Assembly: GCA_026417495.1 (NCBI GenBank)
Contig: JAOADD010000071.1
Location: forward strand, 1-47,883
Direction: 5' to 3'
DNA from: Ignavibacteria bacterium
GTDB lineage: Bacteria; Bacteroidota; Ignavibacteria; Tepidaquicellales; Tepidaquicellaceae
Length of the DNA stretch: 47,883 bases
A program made the position numbers and the translations under genes. The notes under the pieces were generated by a model that worked only from the letters and a program-made list of their open reading frames with translations, was not told where the DNA came from and made no database searches. Shown here one piece after another: positions 27,729 through 36,750 of the stretch (position 1 is its first letter; each line of letters begins with the position of its first letter).

Positions 27729-28352
27729 TTATCCTCTTAATTTTTTACACTCAATACAATGTTGAGTTATTGGAACCAATTCCAATCTCTCTTTTGGGAT
27801 TAAAGGGCAAGTATCACAAAGATTTTTGGGCTCCTCAATACAATCAATACAAACACCATAAGTCCCTTGGTCTATTCTTATTAGTGCCTCTTGAATGTAA
27901 CCTAAATATTTCTCATCACGCTGAACAAATAAATAATTCTTTTCTCTTTCCATTTCATCTGTACCTTGTTCTGCCATATGTGATGCATATGTGAGATTAT
28001 CTCCAACATATTCACCCGATTCTATGTCTACAAGTGATTTCATATTTGCCCTTGCATTTTCCAATATTTTATCCCTTTCTTCAAGTAATATTTTCCTGAA
28101 ATGCTCTAATTCTCTCTTTGTATATCTGGTTTTTTTATTCTTTGGTTTTGTTTTGACTGTTTCTTTGGTAACCTTCTTTTTCGTGGTAGTTTTTGGTTTT
28201 GTAGTTTTTTTAATGGCTCTTTTTGTACTTGACAATTTCTTATTAATACTTCTCTTTATTTTGTTCTTTATTAATTTTTTCACTTTTTGCTTTACTTTCT
28301 CTTTTGAAATTTTCTTTTTTGTTTTTGTTGTAGATTTTTTTCTGATTTTCAT
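27729..28352 (-). CDS. DksA/TraR-type zinc-finger protein with basic N-terminal extension and an extra CxxC
   Basis: 207 residues. Residues 1-78 are a Lys/Thr/Arg-rich low-complexity extension. The DksA-like coiled coil begins near YTKRELEHFRKIL (77-89); the acidic tip region includes ESGEYVGDN (111-119). The zinc-finger end has C168-x2-C171 and C199-x2-C202 as expected, with an additional C179-x2-C182 pair in between. Proteins of this family enter the RNA polymerase secondary channel. Whether this one acts as a ppGpp co-regulator is not known. A Shine-Dalgarno GGAG 7 nt before ATG 28352 supports the start. It follows ileS by 13 nt. Confidence 0.85.
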   Translation of the reverse strand: MKIRKKSTTKTKKKISKEKVKQKVKKLIKNKIKRSINKKLSSTKRAIKKTTKPKTTTKKKVTKETVKTKPKNKKTRYTKRELEHFRKILLEERDKILENARANMKSLVDIESGEYVGDNLTYASHMAEQGTDEMEREKNYLFVQRDEKYLGYIQEALIRIDQGTYGVCIDCIEEPKNLCDTCPLIPKERLELVPITQHCIECKKLRG

Positions 28353-28365
28353 TTGTTTACTCCTT

Positions 28366-31300
28366 TCAGGATTCTAATTTTTCTACTTTAAAAGTGCATT
28401 GCTTACCATTAATATCTGTTTCATAATAGTCAGTGTCTATGTTTTCTGTAAATACTATATTTTCACAATATACTTCATTTTTTATTTTTTCTATATGATT
28501 CAGTATTGCTTTTTTTATATCTTCTGTTGTTTTTGTGTATATATTTATTTTTTCATTTACATTAAAGTCATTTGTCTTTCTGTAATTTTGAATTCTATTT
28601 ATAAATTCACGCGCTATTCCTTCTTCTATTAATTCCTGTGTCAATCTCGTATCAACTGCTACGGTTAAATTTTGTTCCCGTTCTACAATCCATCCCTCTA
28701 TATTTTCAGTTATAATTTCAACATCTTCATTTGTAATTGTAATACCTCCTTTTTCTATCTTCCCTTCAGTCTCTATTTTATATACTTCGTCAGTATTTAA
28801 ATCATTTATTATTTTTTGAACTTCTTTTACTTGCTTTCCATATTTAGGTCCAATAACTTTAAATACTGGTTTTGCTTTTTTAGTTATAATATCTGAATTA
28901 CCTTCAATTATATTTAACTCTTTTATATTAACTTCCTCTAAAATAATATCTTTTACTTTCAGCAATGTCTCCTTATCTTTCTTGTTTAAAACTGGAATCA
29001 ATATTTGTTTTAATGGCTGCCTTACTTTTAAATTATTTTTAACTCTTATAGCTCTTACTATATAAACAACAAGTTGTGCTAATCTCATCTCTTCCTCTAC
29101 TTTTTCATCAATAATACTCTCATCAACTGGTGTAAATTCTTCAAGATGAATAGATGAATTTTTCTTCGTCAGTTTTGAATATATAATTTCTGGTAAGAAT
29201 GGCATTATTGGTGCTAACATCATCATTAGCTCAATCAATACCTCATATAAAGTTTGATAGCAGGATAATTTGTCCGTTTCGTCTTCAGGGTTTCTGAACC
29301 TTTTTCTATTTCTTCTCACGTACCAATTAGAAAGTTCATCTATTGTAAAATCAAATAGGATTCTTGATGCTTTTGTTATATCATACAGATCCAATGATTC
29401 TAAGTATTCTTTCTTAACAGAATTAATTCTTGAAAGTAACCATTTATCTATTGGCTTTCTTTTCTGGGGATCTAGTATAGTTTCCTTTCTATAATCAAAA
29501 CCTGTAAGATTAGAATAAATAACAAAAAATTTAAATGTATTAATAACAGTGTCAAATAATTTATTTCTTATATCTATTAAATCCTCTTCATTAAATGGTT
29601 TTGATTTCCAAACAGGGGAAGAGTATACTAAGTACCATCTCAATAAATCAGCACCATATTCCTCCAGAATTTCTAATGGATTGACAACATTTCCGAGAGA
29701 CTTACTCATTTTTTTTCTTTCTTTATCCAGAATAAGTCCGTTAACAATCAAATTTTTATATGCTGGTTTATTGAAAAGGAATGTCCCAATTGCGTGTAAT
29801 GAATAAAACCAACCTCGGGTTTGATCTAATCCTTCAGCAATGAAATCAGCGGGATAGTGTTTTTCAAATTTTTCTTTGTTTTCAAAAGGGTAATGAAATT
29901 GTGCAAATGGCATAGAACCGCTATCAAACCAACAATCAATCACCTCGGGTGTGCGAGTCATAATATATTTACCATCTTTAGACCTTATTTTTACATCGTC
30001 TATATATGGTTTGTGAAGATCTACTTTATTGTCTGGATATACTTCCTCAAAGTTTATCGCTCGTTGCTTTAATTCTTCAATACTTCCAATAATTTCATAT
30101 ATTTCTTCTCCATTTTCATTAACGTAGTACCATATTGGTAGGGGGGTTCCCCAAAACCTATTTCTTGACAATGCCCAATCTTTATTTTCTTCAAGCCAAT
30201 TACCAAACCTACCTTCTCCTATATCAGGTGGATTCCAATTTATTTCTTTATTAAGCTTAATCATTTTATCTTTATATTCTGTGGTCTTGATAAACCAAGA
30301 ATCAGTAGCATAATAAATTAAAGGGGTTTTATGTCTCCAACAAAATGGATACTGATGTTCATATGTCTCTTTCTTGTATAATCTACCTCGTTGTTTCAAA
30401 TTATCAATTATTAACGGGTCTGCTGTTTTAAAATTCATTCCTGCATAGTCAGTTACTTCTTGAATAACATTACCATCTTTCCCAACTGCCATTAAGATTG
30501 GTAAATCGTATTCCAATCCAATATTATAGTCATCTTCACCGTATGCTGGTGCTATATGAACAATACCAGTTCCATCTTCCATAGTTACAAAATTGCCCGT
30601 TGTTACAAAATGTGATCTCTTTTCTGATTTCAGAAATTTAAATAATGGTTCATAACTTATCTTTTCTAATTCTTTTCCATAAAATTCTTTTATAATATTA
30701 TAATTTTCTTTTATTACTATAAGTCTGTCCTTAGCTAATATGAATTTATTTCCATTTTCTAATTCAATTAAAGTATATAATGATTCAGGATTTACTGCAA
30801 GTGCAACATTCGATAGCAATGTCCACGGGGTTGTAGTCCAAACTAAAAAGTCAACACCTTTGAATTCAGGATGTGTAATAGCAAATTTAATATATATAGA
30901 AGGGTCTTTTACTTCTTTATATCCCAAAGCAACTTCATGGGAAGATAGGGGAGACTCACAAACTGGACAGAAAGGTTGAATTTTAAATCCTTTATACATT
31001 ACTCCTGAGTCAAAGAACTGTTTAAGAGCCCACCACACAGATTCAATGTATTCGTTTTTAAAAGTAATATATGCATTATCTAAGTCGATCCAGTATCCCA
31101 TTCTTTCTGTTAATACTTCCCATTCATTTAAATATTTGAAAATTGACTCTTTACAAGCTTTATTAAATTTTTCAGGTCCAAATTCTATTATTTCTTTTTT
31201 GGAATGAATTCCTAAAGTCTTTTCAACCTCTACTTCCACAGGCAAACCATGAGTATCCCAACCAGCGACTCGCTCAACCATATAACCCCTCATAGTTTTA

Positions 31301-31512
31301 TATCTGCATATTATATCTTTAACTGTTCGAGAGATTACATGATGGATGCCAGGCATACCATTAGCAGTAGGGGGACCCTCATAAAAAGTGTAATATTTTT
31401 CAGGATTTTTACTTTCTATGCTTTTTACAAAAGTATTATCTCTTTTCCAGAATTCGAGAACCTCTTTCTCTAATTCTGGAAGATTAACTTTATCTGGTAA
31501 TGACTCATACAT
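28366..31512 (-). CDS. ileS: Isoleucyl-tRNA synthetase
   Basis: 1048 residues from ATG 31512. The open frame extends 16 codons further upstream (31560), but MYESLPDKVNLPELE is the natural N-terminus and the extra stretch is hydrophobic and unlike the family. The HIGH-type motif appears as PPTANGMPGIHH (47-58), as in Bacteroidota IleRS. A large CP1 editing domain follows, and KMSKSLGN lies near residue 610. The CPVCESPLSSHEV segment and a long anticodon-binding and C-terminal region complete the enzyme. It charges tRNA-Ile. It leads the ileS-dksA-lspA operon, a gene order that links it to lspA as in many bacteria. Confidence 0.97.
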   Translation of the reverse strand: MYESLPDKVNLPELEKEVLEFWKRDNTFVKSIESKNPEKYYTFYEGPPTANGMPGIHHVISRTVKDIICRYKTMRGYMVERVAGWDTHGLPVEVEVEKTLGIHSKKEIIEFGPEKFNKACKESIFKYLNEWEVLTERMGYWIDLDNAYITFKNEYIESVWWALKQFFDSGVMYKGFKIQPFCPVCESPLSSHEVALGYKEVKDPSIYIKFAITHPEFKGVDFLVWTTTPWTLLSNVALAVNPESLYTLIELENGNKFILAKDRLIVIKENYNIIKEFYGKELEKISYEPLFKFLKSEKRSHFVTTGNFVTMEDGTGIVHIAPAYGEDDYNIGLEYDLPILMAVGKDGNVIQEVTDYAGMNFKTADPLIIDNLKQRGRLYKKETYEHQYPFCWRHKTPLIYYATDSWFIKTTEYKDKMIKLNKEINWNPPDIGEGRFGNWLEENKDWALSRNRFWGTPLPIWYYVNENGEEIYEIIGSIEELKQRAINFEEVYPDNKVDLHKPYIDDVKIRSKDGKYIMTRTPEVIDCWFDSGSMPFAQFHYPFENKEKFEKHYPADFIAEGLDQTRGWFYSLHAIGTFLFNKPAYKNLIVNGLILDKERKKMSKSLGNVVNPLEILEEYGADLLRWYLVYSSPVWKSKPFNEEDLIDIRNKLFDTVINTFKFFVIYSNLTGFDYRKETILDPQKRKPIDKWLLSRINSVKKEYLESLDLYDITKASRILFDFTIDELSNWYVRRNRKRFRNPEDETDKLSCYQTLYEVLIELMMMLAPIMPFLPEIIYSKLTKKNSSIHLEEFTPVDESIIDEKVEEEMRLAQLVVYIVRAIRVKNNLKVRQPLKQILIPVLNKKDKETLLKVKDIILEEVNIKELNIIEGNSDIITKKAKPVFKVIGPKYGKQVKEVQKIINDLNTDEVYKIETEGKIEKGGITITNEDVEIITENIEGWIVEREQNLTVAVDTRLTQELIEEGIAREFINRIQNYRKTNDFNVNEKINIYTKTTEDIKKAILNHIEKIKNEVYCENIVFTENIDTDYYETDINGKQCTFKVEKLES

Positions 31513-31662
31513 AAGCAAAAAATAAATTGTTAAAATATAAATTTGTTTCTTAAATATCAATGATAAGAAATTGATTTTTTAATCAACTAATTTAAGTTCG
31601 AATTTTAAGGATATTTATAATAGGTAGTCTTTTAAGTCTTCCAATATATTGTTTTATCAAAT

Positions 31663-31697
31663 AAAAAAGGGCTGTTTTAATTTAGAACAGCCCTTTT
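31663..31697 (-). terminator. Intrinsic terminator of the ECF sigma operon
   Basis: A perfect 12-bp stem, AAAAGGGCTGTT (31665-31676) with AACAGCCCTTTT (31686-31697), encloses a 9-nt loop. Read leftward, the GC-rich stem ends in six T. It lies 22 nt after the stop of the Spy-like gene and separates that operon from ileS. Confidence 0.9.
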
Positions 31698-31719
31698 AAA
31701 TTCAATAATTTGATTTATT

Positions 31720-32169
31720 TTATTTCTTTTTATCTTTTTTATCTTTGGATTTCTCTTTCATCATCTTTCGGGTTTGTTTTTCAAGTATCATCGTCTTTGC
31801 AATTTGTTCTGGAGTCAATATTTCTTTAATGGCAGTTATATAATTCTTTCGATTTTTATATGCTTCTTCATCAAGTGCGAATAATTCATCTAATTTTTTC
31901 CCTATATCAGATGCTTCTGGATTGCTTTCTATGTATTCCCTTAATTCTTTGCGTTTTTTACCTATTGCTTTTGCACTGCTGAAGTATTCTTTTTGTATAT
32001 TTAAATATTTTTCTGCGACCTCTTCGCTTAATCCTACCTGCTCTATGAGCTTTTTCTTATATGCTATTCGAAATTTATTTGTCTTATCCGCAGTATCTTT
32101 TTGGGAAAAACAGGTGGTAGTTATGAAAAATAATATTAACGCTGTTAATAAACATTTTGTAGTTTTCAT
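31720..32169 (-). CDS. Spy/CpxP-like periplasmic protein
   Basis: 149 residues. A signal peptide of about 22 residues ends near CFSQ; the cysteine at 20 does not sit in a good lipobox. The mature part is almost entirely helical and basic, with QVGLSEEVAEKYLNIQKEYF (44-63) and EILTPEQIAKTM (116-127), an LTPEQ motif like the LTxxQ repeats of Spy and CpxP. Those proteins are periplasmic chaperones or stress sensors. Here it is the third gene of a sigma/anti-sigma operon, 3 nt after the anti-sigma stop, which suggests an envelope-stress role by inference only. Confidence 0.7.
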   Translation of the reverse strand: MKTTKCLLTALILFFITTTCFSQKDTADKTNKFRIAYKKKLIEQVGLSEEVAEKYLNIQKEYFSSAKAIGKKRKELREYIESNPEASDIGKKLDELFALDEEAYKNRKNYITAIKEILTPEQIAKTMILEKQTRKMMKEKSKDKKDKKK

Positions 32170-32172
32170 GGT

Positions 32173-32847
32173 TTATATTTTTAAATTTTCTAATTTTTCT
32201 AATATTTGTTGTTGTTCATTTTGTGGTAACTTTTCAAACTCATTTTCAAGATCGGAATCTACATCATGGGATTCTATAAATTCTTCATCACCTAAAAATT
32301 CCATTATGTTTTCATTGTAAAAATTTTCTGACGAAATTTTATTTACCTTTTTATCATCTATTTTTTTCGTTTTAAAATCAGTAGAAGGTTCTTCGTTATC
32401 TATTACATCTTCATTATTAGTAATTGAAGTATCTAATGTTTGTTCTGTCATTTTTTTAATACTTGTATCGTTTAATGTTATCTGAATTATATTCTTATTT
32501 TGAAAAGTATTAATAATTAATTGGTAAAAAAGTATGATTAATATTATAATACTAAAGGAAATTGCAAATTTCCAATTAAATATAAATTTTTTAATTTTAT
32601 AGATGATTGTATTTCCTAATTTTTTATTCAACCTTATAAGAAAATTATTAAAATAATATTCTGGTGGATTGAAAGCTTTGCTTTTTTCTAACTCTGAAAA
32701 AATTGCTCTTAAATTTTCATATTCTAATCTTAATTCTTCATTATTTTTCAATTCTTGCTCAATTTCTTGTTTTAATTTTAATTCTTTAATGTTTCCTTTT
32801 ATATAATCAGCTAAATAATTTAAGTATTTTGTTTGAGAATTATTCAT
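32173..32847 (-). CDS. Putative membrane anti-sigma factor
   Basis: 224 residues: a cytoplasmic helical N-terminus (1-90), one membrane helix at about 92-113, and an acidic, Asn/Ser-rich extracytoplasmic region. The segment NPPEYYFNNFLIRLNKKL (60-77) matches the P-x-x-YF-x-x-F-x-x-R-h motif seen in anti-sigma-like proteins of Bacteroidota. There is no zinc-binding HxxxCxxC motif, so it is not a ZAS-type anti-sigma factor. It lies 5 nt downstream of the ECF sigma gene, which is the main reason for the call. The C-terminal 60 residues are strongly acidic (DVDSDLENEFEKLP). Confidence 0.65.
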   Translation of the reverse strand: MNNSQTKYLNYLADYIKGNIKELKLKQEIEQELKNNEELRLEYENLRAIFSELEKSKAFNPPEYYFNNFLIRLNKKLGNTIIYKIKKFIFNWKFAISFSIIILIILFYQLIINTFQNKNIIQITLNDTSIKKMTEQTLDTSITNNEDVIDNEEPSTDFKTKKIDDKKVNKISSENFYNENIMEFLGDEEFIESHDVDSDLENEFEKLPQNEQQQILEKLENLKI

Positions 32848-32852
32848 TTTAA

Positions 32853-33446
32853 TTAAAATATATCTTTATAATTATTCTTTTCAAAAAATAACTTTATATT
32901 TTTTATTGCATGAAAATAATTAGCTTTTAAACCTCCTATTGAAGTTCCAAGAATTTCAGATATTTCATCATAAGTAAGATTTTCATAAAATCTTAATATA
33001 AATACACTCCTTTGTTGTGGTGGTAAATTTTCTATTGCATTTCTTACAAATTTCTCTTTTTCCTTTCTTTGAATTTCTGTAAGAGCATTATCTTTCTTGT
33101 AAGCAGGTTCTGTATCCTCTTCATTATATTTTCTGCCCATTTCAATATTTCTTTTTTTCAGATGATTTAAACAGTAATTCATAGTAATTCTATATAAATA
33201 TGTTGATAGTTTAGATTCTCCTCTGAATTGATTTATCGTTCTGTATAATTTTATAAAAACTACTTGTGCAACTTCATCAGCATCATCGTGAAATATTAAC
33301 ATTCTTCTAGCAATACTATAAACCATTTTTTGATATTTTAATACAATTATATTAAAAGCTTTCTTATCTCCAGATTTAAATTTTTCAATTAGCTCAACAT
33401 CATTTTCAAACTCAAATTTTCTGTTTTCATCTTTCATCTTTTTCAT
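32853..33446 (-). CDS. ECF (RpoE-type) RNA polymerase sigma factor
   Basis: 197 residues. Region 2 is typical (KYQKMVYSIARRML, DDADEVAQVVFIKLYRTI, FRGESKLSTYLYRIT), with MNYCLNHLKKRN after it. Region 4 has LPPQQRSVFILRFYENLTYDEI and the recognition helix GTSIGGLKANYFHAI. It directs RNA polymerase to a set of stress or envelope promoters. The operon with an anti-sigma factor and a Spy-like protein suggests it answers a signal outside the cytoplasm. It diverges from the lytic transglycosylase gene across 97 bp. Confidence 0.92.
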   Translation of the reverse strand: MKKMKDENRKFEFENDVELIEKFKSGDKKAFNIIVLKYQKMVYSIARRMLIFHDDADEVAQVVFIKLYRTINQFRGESKLSTYLYRITMNYCLNHLKKRNIEMGRKYNEEDTEPAYKKDNALTEIQRKEKEKFVRNAIENLPPQQRSVFILRFYENLTYDEISEILGTSIGGLKANYFHAIKNIKLFFEKNNYKDIF

Positions 33447-33543
33447 TATTTAGACAATTAATTCTAATTGAAGGTTTAATATTTTATTGTAATTATTGGT
33501 TTTTGAATTGATTTTTTTTCTCATTCAGTAGATTTTATATTTA

Positions 33544-34512
33544 ATGATAAAACTATCAAAGAAAAAATTATTTATCCTCTTAATAATACTTTTTTTATCT
33601 TTTATAATAATTCTTTCAATATCAGAAAATGAACAAAGTAAAAAGAGGAATGAAAAGCAAGAACTATCAGAATTATTTAAGTCAAAAAATACTTTTTTAA
33701 AATATGAAGATTTTCAATTAAATAAAATCAATTTTAGGAACAATTTAAGTAGGTTATTTACTAATTGGTATAAAATTTTCGATATTTTTTACTTAAATCT
33801 TAATAGATATAAATACATAAGTTATGAAGAAGATATACAAACTGATGAGTCAGGGAAAATCAAATTTCCTCAACCGAAAATTAGGTTTTTTAAAGGAAAC
33901 ATAGATGGAATTATTAATAATTTCGGAGAAATTATTATTGAACACTGTAATGAATATAAAATAGACTGGCGTTTAATTTTAGCAATTATTCATCAGGAAT
34001 CTTATTTCGATTCTATGGCTGTATCAAGAGCTGGTGCATATGGACTTATGCAACTTATGCCAAGGACTGGTTTTGGTTTGCAAGCTCAGTTAAATCTTGA
34101 TGATTATAAATCTGCTAAGAATAATATAATTGCAGGAATTTATTATTTTGCAACTTTAGTAAATTCTTTCGAAAGTGTGGGTGAAGATAAATATAAATTT
34201 GCTCTGGCTGCTTATAACGCTGGTTTTGGAAGAGTTGTTGATGCTATGACACTTGCTGCTTATGATGAAAAGAATTATAAAAATTGGGATGAAGTGAAAG
34301 AATATTTACCATTGCTATCTTCAAGATATGACACACTCACAAAAGGAATGTTCCAGGCAATGGGAAGACAGCGTTCCCCGATATTAAACAATTGGAAAGA
34401 ACCATACCTATATGTTGAATATGTCTATTATTATTATGAGAGATACAAAGAAATATTTGAAAGTAACTTAAAAGAGAAAAAGCAAAAAACAAAAAAGAAG
34501 AAAAAAACTTAA
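33544..34512 (+). CDS. Membrane-anchored lytic transglycosylase (SLT/GH23)
   Basis: 322 residues. A single N-terminal helix at about 8-27 anchors or exports the protein. The SLT domain begins near residue 138: WRLILAIIHQESYFD holds catalytic E152, followed by AVSRAGAYGLMQLMP (159-173) and AAYNAGFGRVVDA (about 222-234). It cleaves the glycan strand of peptidoglycan, forming 1,6-anhydro ends. The tail is Lys-rich. There is no extra N-terminal solute-binding domain as in MltF. The gene is isolated, diverging from the ECF sigma gene and sharing stop bases with comF. Confidence 0.9.
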   Translation: MIKLSKKKLFILLIILFLSFIIILSISENEQSKKRNEKQELSELFKSKNTFLKYEDFQLNKINFRNNLSRLFTNWYKIFDIFYLNLNRYKYISYEEDIQTDESGKIKFPQPKIRFFKGNIDGIINNFGEIIIEHCNEYKIDWRLILAIIHQESYFDSMAVSRAGAYGLMQLMPRTGFGLQAQLNLDDYKSAKNNIIAGIYYFATLVNSFESVGEDKYKFALAAYNAGFGRVVDAMTLAAYDEKNYKNWDEVKEYLPLLSSRYDTLTKGMFQAMGRQRSPILNNWKEPYLYVEYVYYYYERYKEIFESNLKEKKQKTKKKKKT

Positions 34513-35216
34513 TCAAATACTGTTAAAGCAGCACTTATAACAAAAATATCAGAAATCCCTGCTCTTGTTAATGTTTTTATTGCTTCCTTCATAGTTGCAC
34601 CTGTGGTAATTACATCATCTACAAGAATGATTTTCTTATCCTTTAAAGTTTTACAATACTCAGGAATAACAGCAAATGCATCTTTCAAATTTTCATGTCG
34701 CTCTTCTACGGATAGTTTTGTTTGGGATAATGTATCTTTTTTCCTTATAAAACTATTGTCATTAAACATTAAGTTAAAGTGTTTATTTATACCAATAGCA
34801 ATATATTTACTTTGGTTATATCCTCTTTCCCTAATTTTGCTCTTGTGTAGTGGAATTGGAATTATATAATTGTAGTCAAGTAAAAAACTATAATTAGATG
34901 CTAATAATTCTTTCCCTATTAATTCTCCCAATACAATTCCAAGGTTTTTGAAACCATTATATTTTATATAATGAATAATTGTTTGAATCGGAGAATTATT
35001 TTTGAATCTATATAAGCTGAAGCAATTAGGATTGTTTATTTTAACTTTTAATTCACTTAATTCTGATAGTGATAATTTCTCAAGATTTTGAATTATTTCA
35101 TCTTTAACATAAGGGTTGGAATTAGATTCTACTAGTTTTTCATTTGTTACAATGCAAATTTTTGGGAAAATAAAGTCAATTAATGAATTAATAATATTGA
35201 TTGCCTTATTAAACAA
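34509..35216 (-). CDS. comF: ComF-family phosphoribosyltransferase-like protein
   Basis: 235 residues. IIPIPLHKSKIRERGYNQSK (118-137) and the PRPP-binding ILVDDVITTGAT (197-208) are diagnostic of ComF/GntX proteins. ComF supports inner-membrane DNA transport during natural transformation in competent bacteria. The N-terminal zinc finger normally has two CxxC pairs; here only a solitary cysteine (C21) is left, so the finger is lost. The initiator is TTG at 35216, two bases after the crtI stop, so it is read from the crtI transcript. Confidence 0.85.
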   Translation of the reverse strand: MFNKAINIINSLIDFIFPKICIVTNEKLVESNSNPYVKDEIIQNLEKLSLSELSELKVKINNPNCFSLYRFKNNSPIQTIIHYIKYNGFKNLGIVLGELIGKELLASNYSFLLDYNYIIPIPLHKSKIRERGYNQSKYIAIGINKHFNLMFNDNSFIRKKDTLSQTKLSVEERHENLKDAFAVIPEYCKTLKDKKIILVDDVITTGATMKEAIKTLTRAGISDIFVISAALTVFD

Positions 35217-35218
35217 AA

Positions 35219-36697
35219 TTAAGATTCCTCACTATTTTCAATCAGTCTTTCTACTATTTTTGCTGAGCTTATCACTCCTGGTATTCCTGCTCCAGGGTGA
35301 GTTCCTGCACCAACAAAATATAAATTTTGCACATCCTCACTTCTATTATGCGGTCTGAAGTATGCAGATTGAAGTAATATCGGTTCTAATGAGAATGCAC
35401 TACCTAAATAAGAATTAAGTTTGTCCCTGAAATATTCCGGTGTTATAAAAAATTCAATTTCTATATTTTCCCGTAATTCAGGCATATAAGTGTATTCCAG
35501 AAATTCTAAAATTTTATTCTTATAAATTTCTCCAAAAGTGCTCCAATTTGTTCTTGAAAGTAAATTTGGAACTGGAGATAATATGTATAGACAATCCTTA
35601 CCTTCAGGTGCAATACTTGAATCGGTTGCAGTTGGCCTATGAATATATAATGAGAATTCTTCTGGTACTTTGTAATTAGTGAATATATCATCAAGTAATT
35701 CTTTATATGATTTACTGAACACAATTGAATGGTGGGGGAGAGTATCATATTTTCTTTTCAAACCAAGGTAAATTACAAAAAGTGACATACTGTATTTGTA
35801 TGAATTAATCTTATTATCAGTAAACTTTTTCCTGTACTCCCTATTAATAAGATTTTTATAAGTGTATGCGATATCAGAATTGCATATTACTACTTCTGCT
35901 TCAAATTTTTCTTTTTTATTAATGATAACACCTTTAGCTCGAGAACCCCTGCCCTTTTTATCGCATAAAATGTTTGTTACCTCTGAATCATAATATATCT
36001 TACCTCCCTGCTCAGTAAATAATTTACATAATCCTTTTACTATAGAATTTGTACCTCCCATAGCATACCAAACCCCCCATTTCTGTTCCAAATAATGAAT
36101 TAATACATAAATACTCGTAGTTTTGAATGGATTTCCACCAATAAATAAAGGATGAAAGCTAAATGCTCTTCTTAAGTATTCATTTTGTATATATTCAGAA
36201 ACGAATTTATAAACAGACTTATCAGCTCTAAGTTTTATTAAATCAGGTAGAATTTTCAACATACTCCTGAGAGTAATAAATGGTTTGTCGATTAATGAAA
36301 ATCCTTTATAAAATATTTTTTTTGAAGACTTTAAAAATTCCCTATATCCATCTGCATCATTTACGTTGAATTTAATAACTTCATTGATAATACTATCCTT
36401 ACTATAAGTGAAAATGTTTCTATCATTAAAAAATATCTTATAAAATGGTTCTAACTTGATTAATTGAAAATAATCTTTTGATTTTTTATCAAATAATGAA
36501 AATAATTCTTCAAATAACCATGGAGCTGTTATTACAGTGGGACCTGCATCAAAAGTGAACCCATCTTTTTCAAACCAAAAAGCTCTACCACCAGGTTTTT
36601 TAAGTTTTTCAAATATCGTAACTTTATGTCCTTTGGATAAACATCTAATTGCAGCTGATATTCCCCCAAATCCACTACCTATAACTACAATATTCAT
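35219..36697 (-). CDS. crtI: CrtI-type phytoene desaturase
   Basis: 492 residues. FAD-binding GSGFGG at 7-12 is followed by GGRAFWFEKDGFTFDAGPTV, read here in two parts: GGRAFWFEKDG and FTFDAGPTVIT. The C-terminal signature FVGAGTHPGAGIPGV is the bacterial CrtI form. It should desaturate phytoene towards lycopene with FAD. A second, more divergent family member lies at 14323-15816. No phytoene synthase (crtB) or cyclase is beside it. It is followed by comF with a 2-nt gap and preceded by the MerR-family gene, 53 nt away. Confidence 0.87.
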   Translation of the reverse strand: MNIVVIGSGFGGISAAIRCLSKGHKVTIFEKLKKPGGRAFWFEKDGFTFDAGPTVITAPWLFEELFSLFDKKSKDYFQLIKLEPFYKIFFNDRNIFTYSKDSIINEVIKFNVNDADGYREFLKSSKKIFYKGFSLIDKPFITLRSMLKILPDLIKLRADKSVYKFVSEYIQNEYLRRAFSFHPLFIGGNPFKTTSIYVLIHYLEQKWGVWYAMGGTNSIVKGLCKLFTEQGGKIYYDSEVTNILCDKKGRGSRAKGVIINKKEKFEAEVVICNSDIAYTYKNLINREYRKKFTDNKINSYKYSMSLFVIYLGLKRKYDTLPHHSIVFSKSYKELLDDIFTNYKVPEEFSLYIHRPTATDSSIAPEGKDCLYILSPVPNLLSRTNWSTFGEIYKNKILEFLEYTYMPELRENIEIEFFITPEYFRDKLNSYLGSAFSLEPILLQSAYFRPHNRSEDVQNLYFVGAGTHPGAGIPGVISSAKIVERLIENSEES

Positions 36698-36750
36698 TAC
36701 TTAAGTATAACATTAAATTGTTTTGTTAACCATTATAAAAATATATAAAA

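Noticed and set aside
31339-31374. Degenerate HIGH motif (GIHH) in IleRS as a sign of inactivation
   Set aside because: This form is normal for Bacteroidota-type IleRS, and the KMSKS motif is intact.
31513-31560. Upstream extension of ileS by 16 codons
   Set aside because: The added residues are hydrophobic and unlike any IleRS N-terminus; the ATG at 31512 gives the expected start.
31571-31586. Palindrome TTGATT/AATCAA upstream of ileS as an FNR-type site
   Set aside because: The spacing between TTGAT and ATCAA is six, not four, and such AT-rich dyads arise readily by chance; no regulator link.
33447-33475. ECF-type autoregulated promoter (AAACC ... GTCTA) before the sigma gene
   Set aside because: The spacing is too long and the implied start falls on the ATG itself; not supportable.
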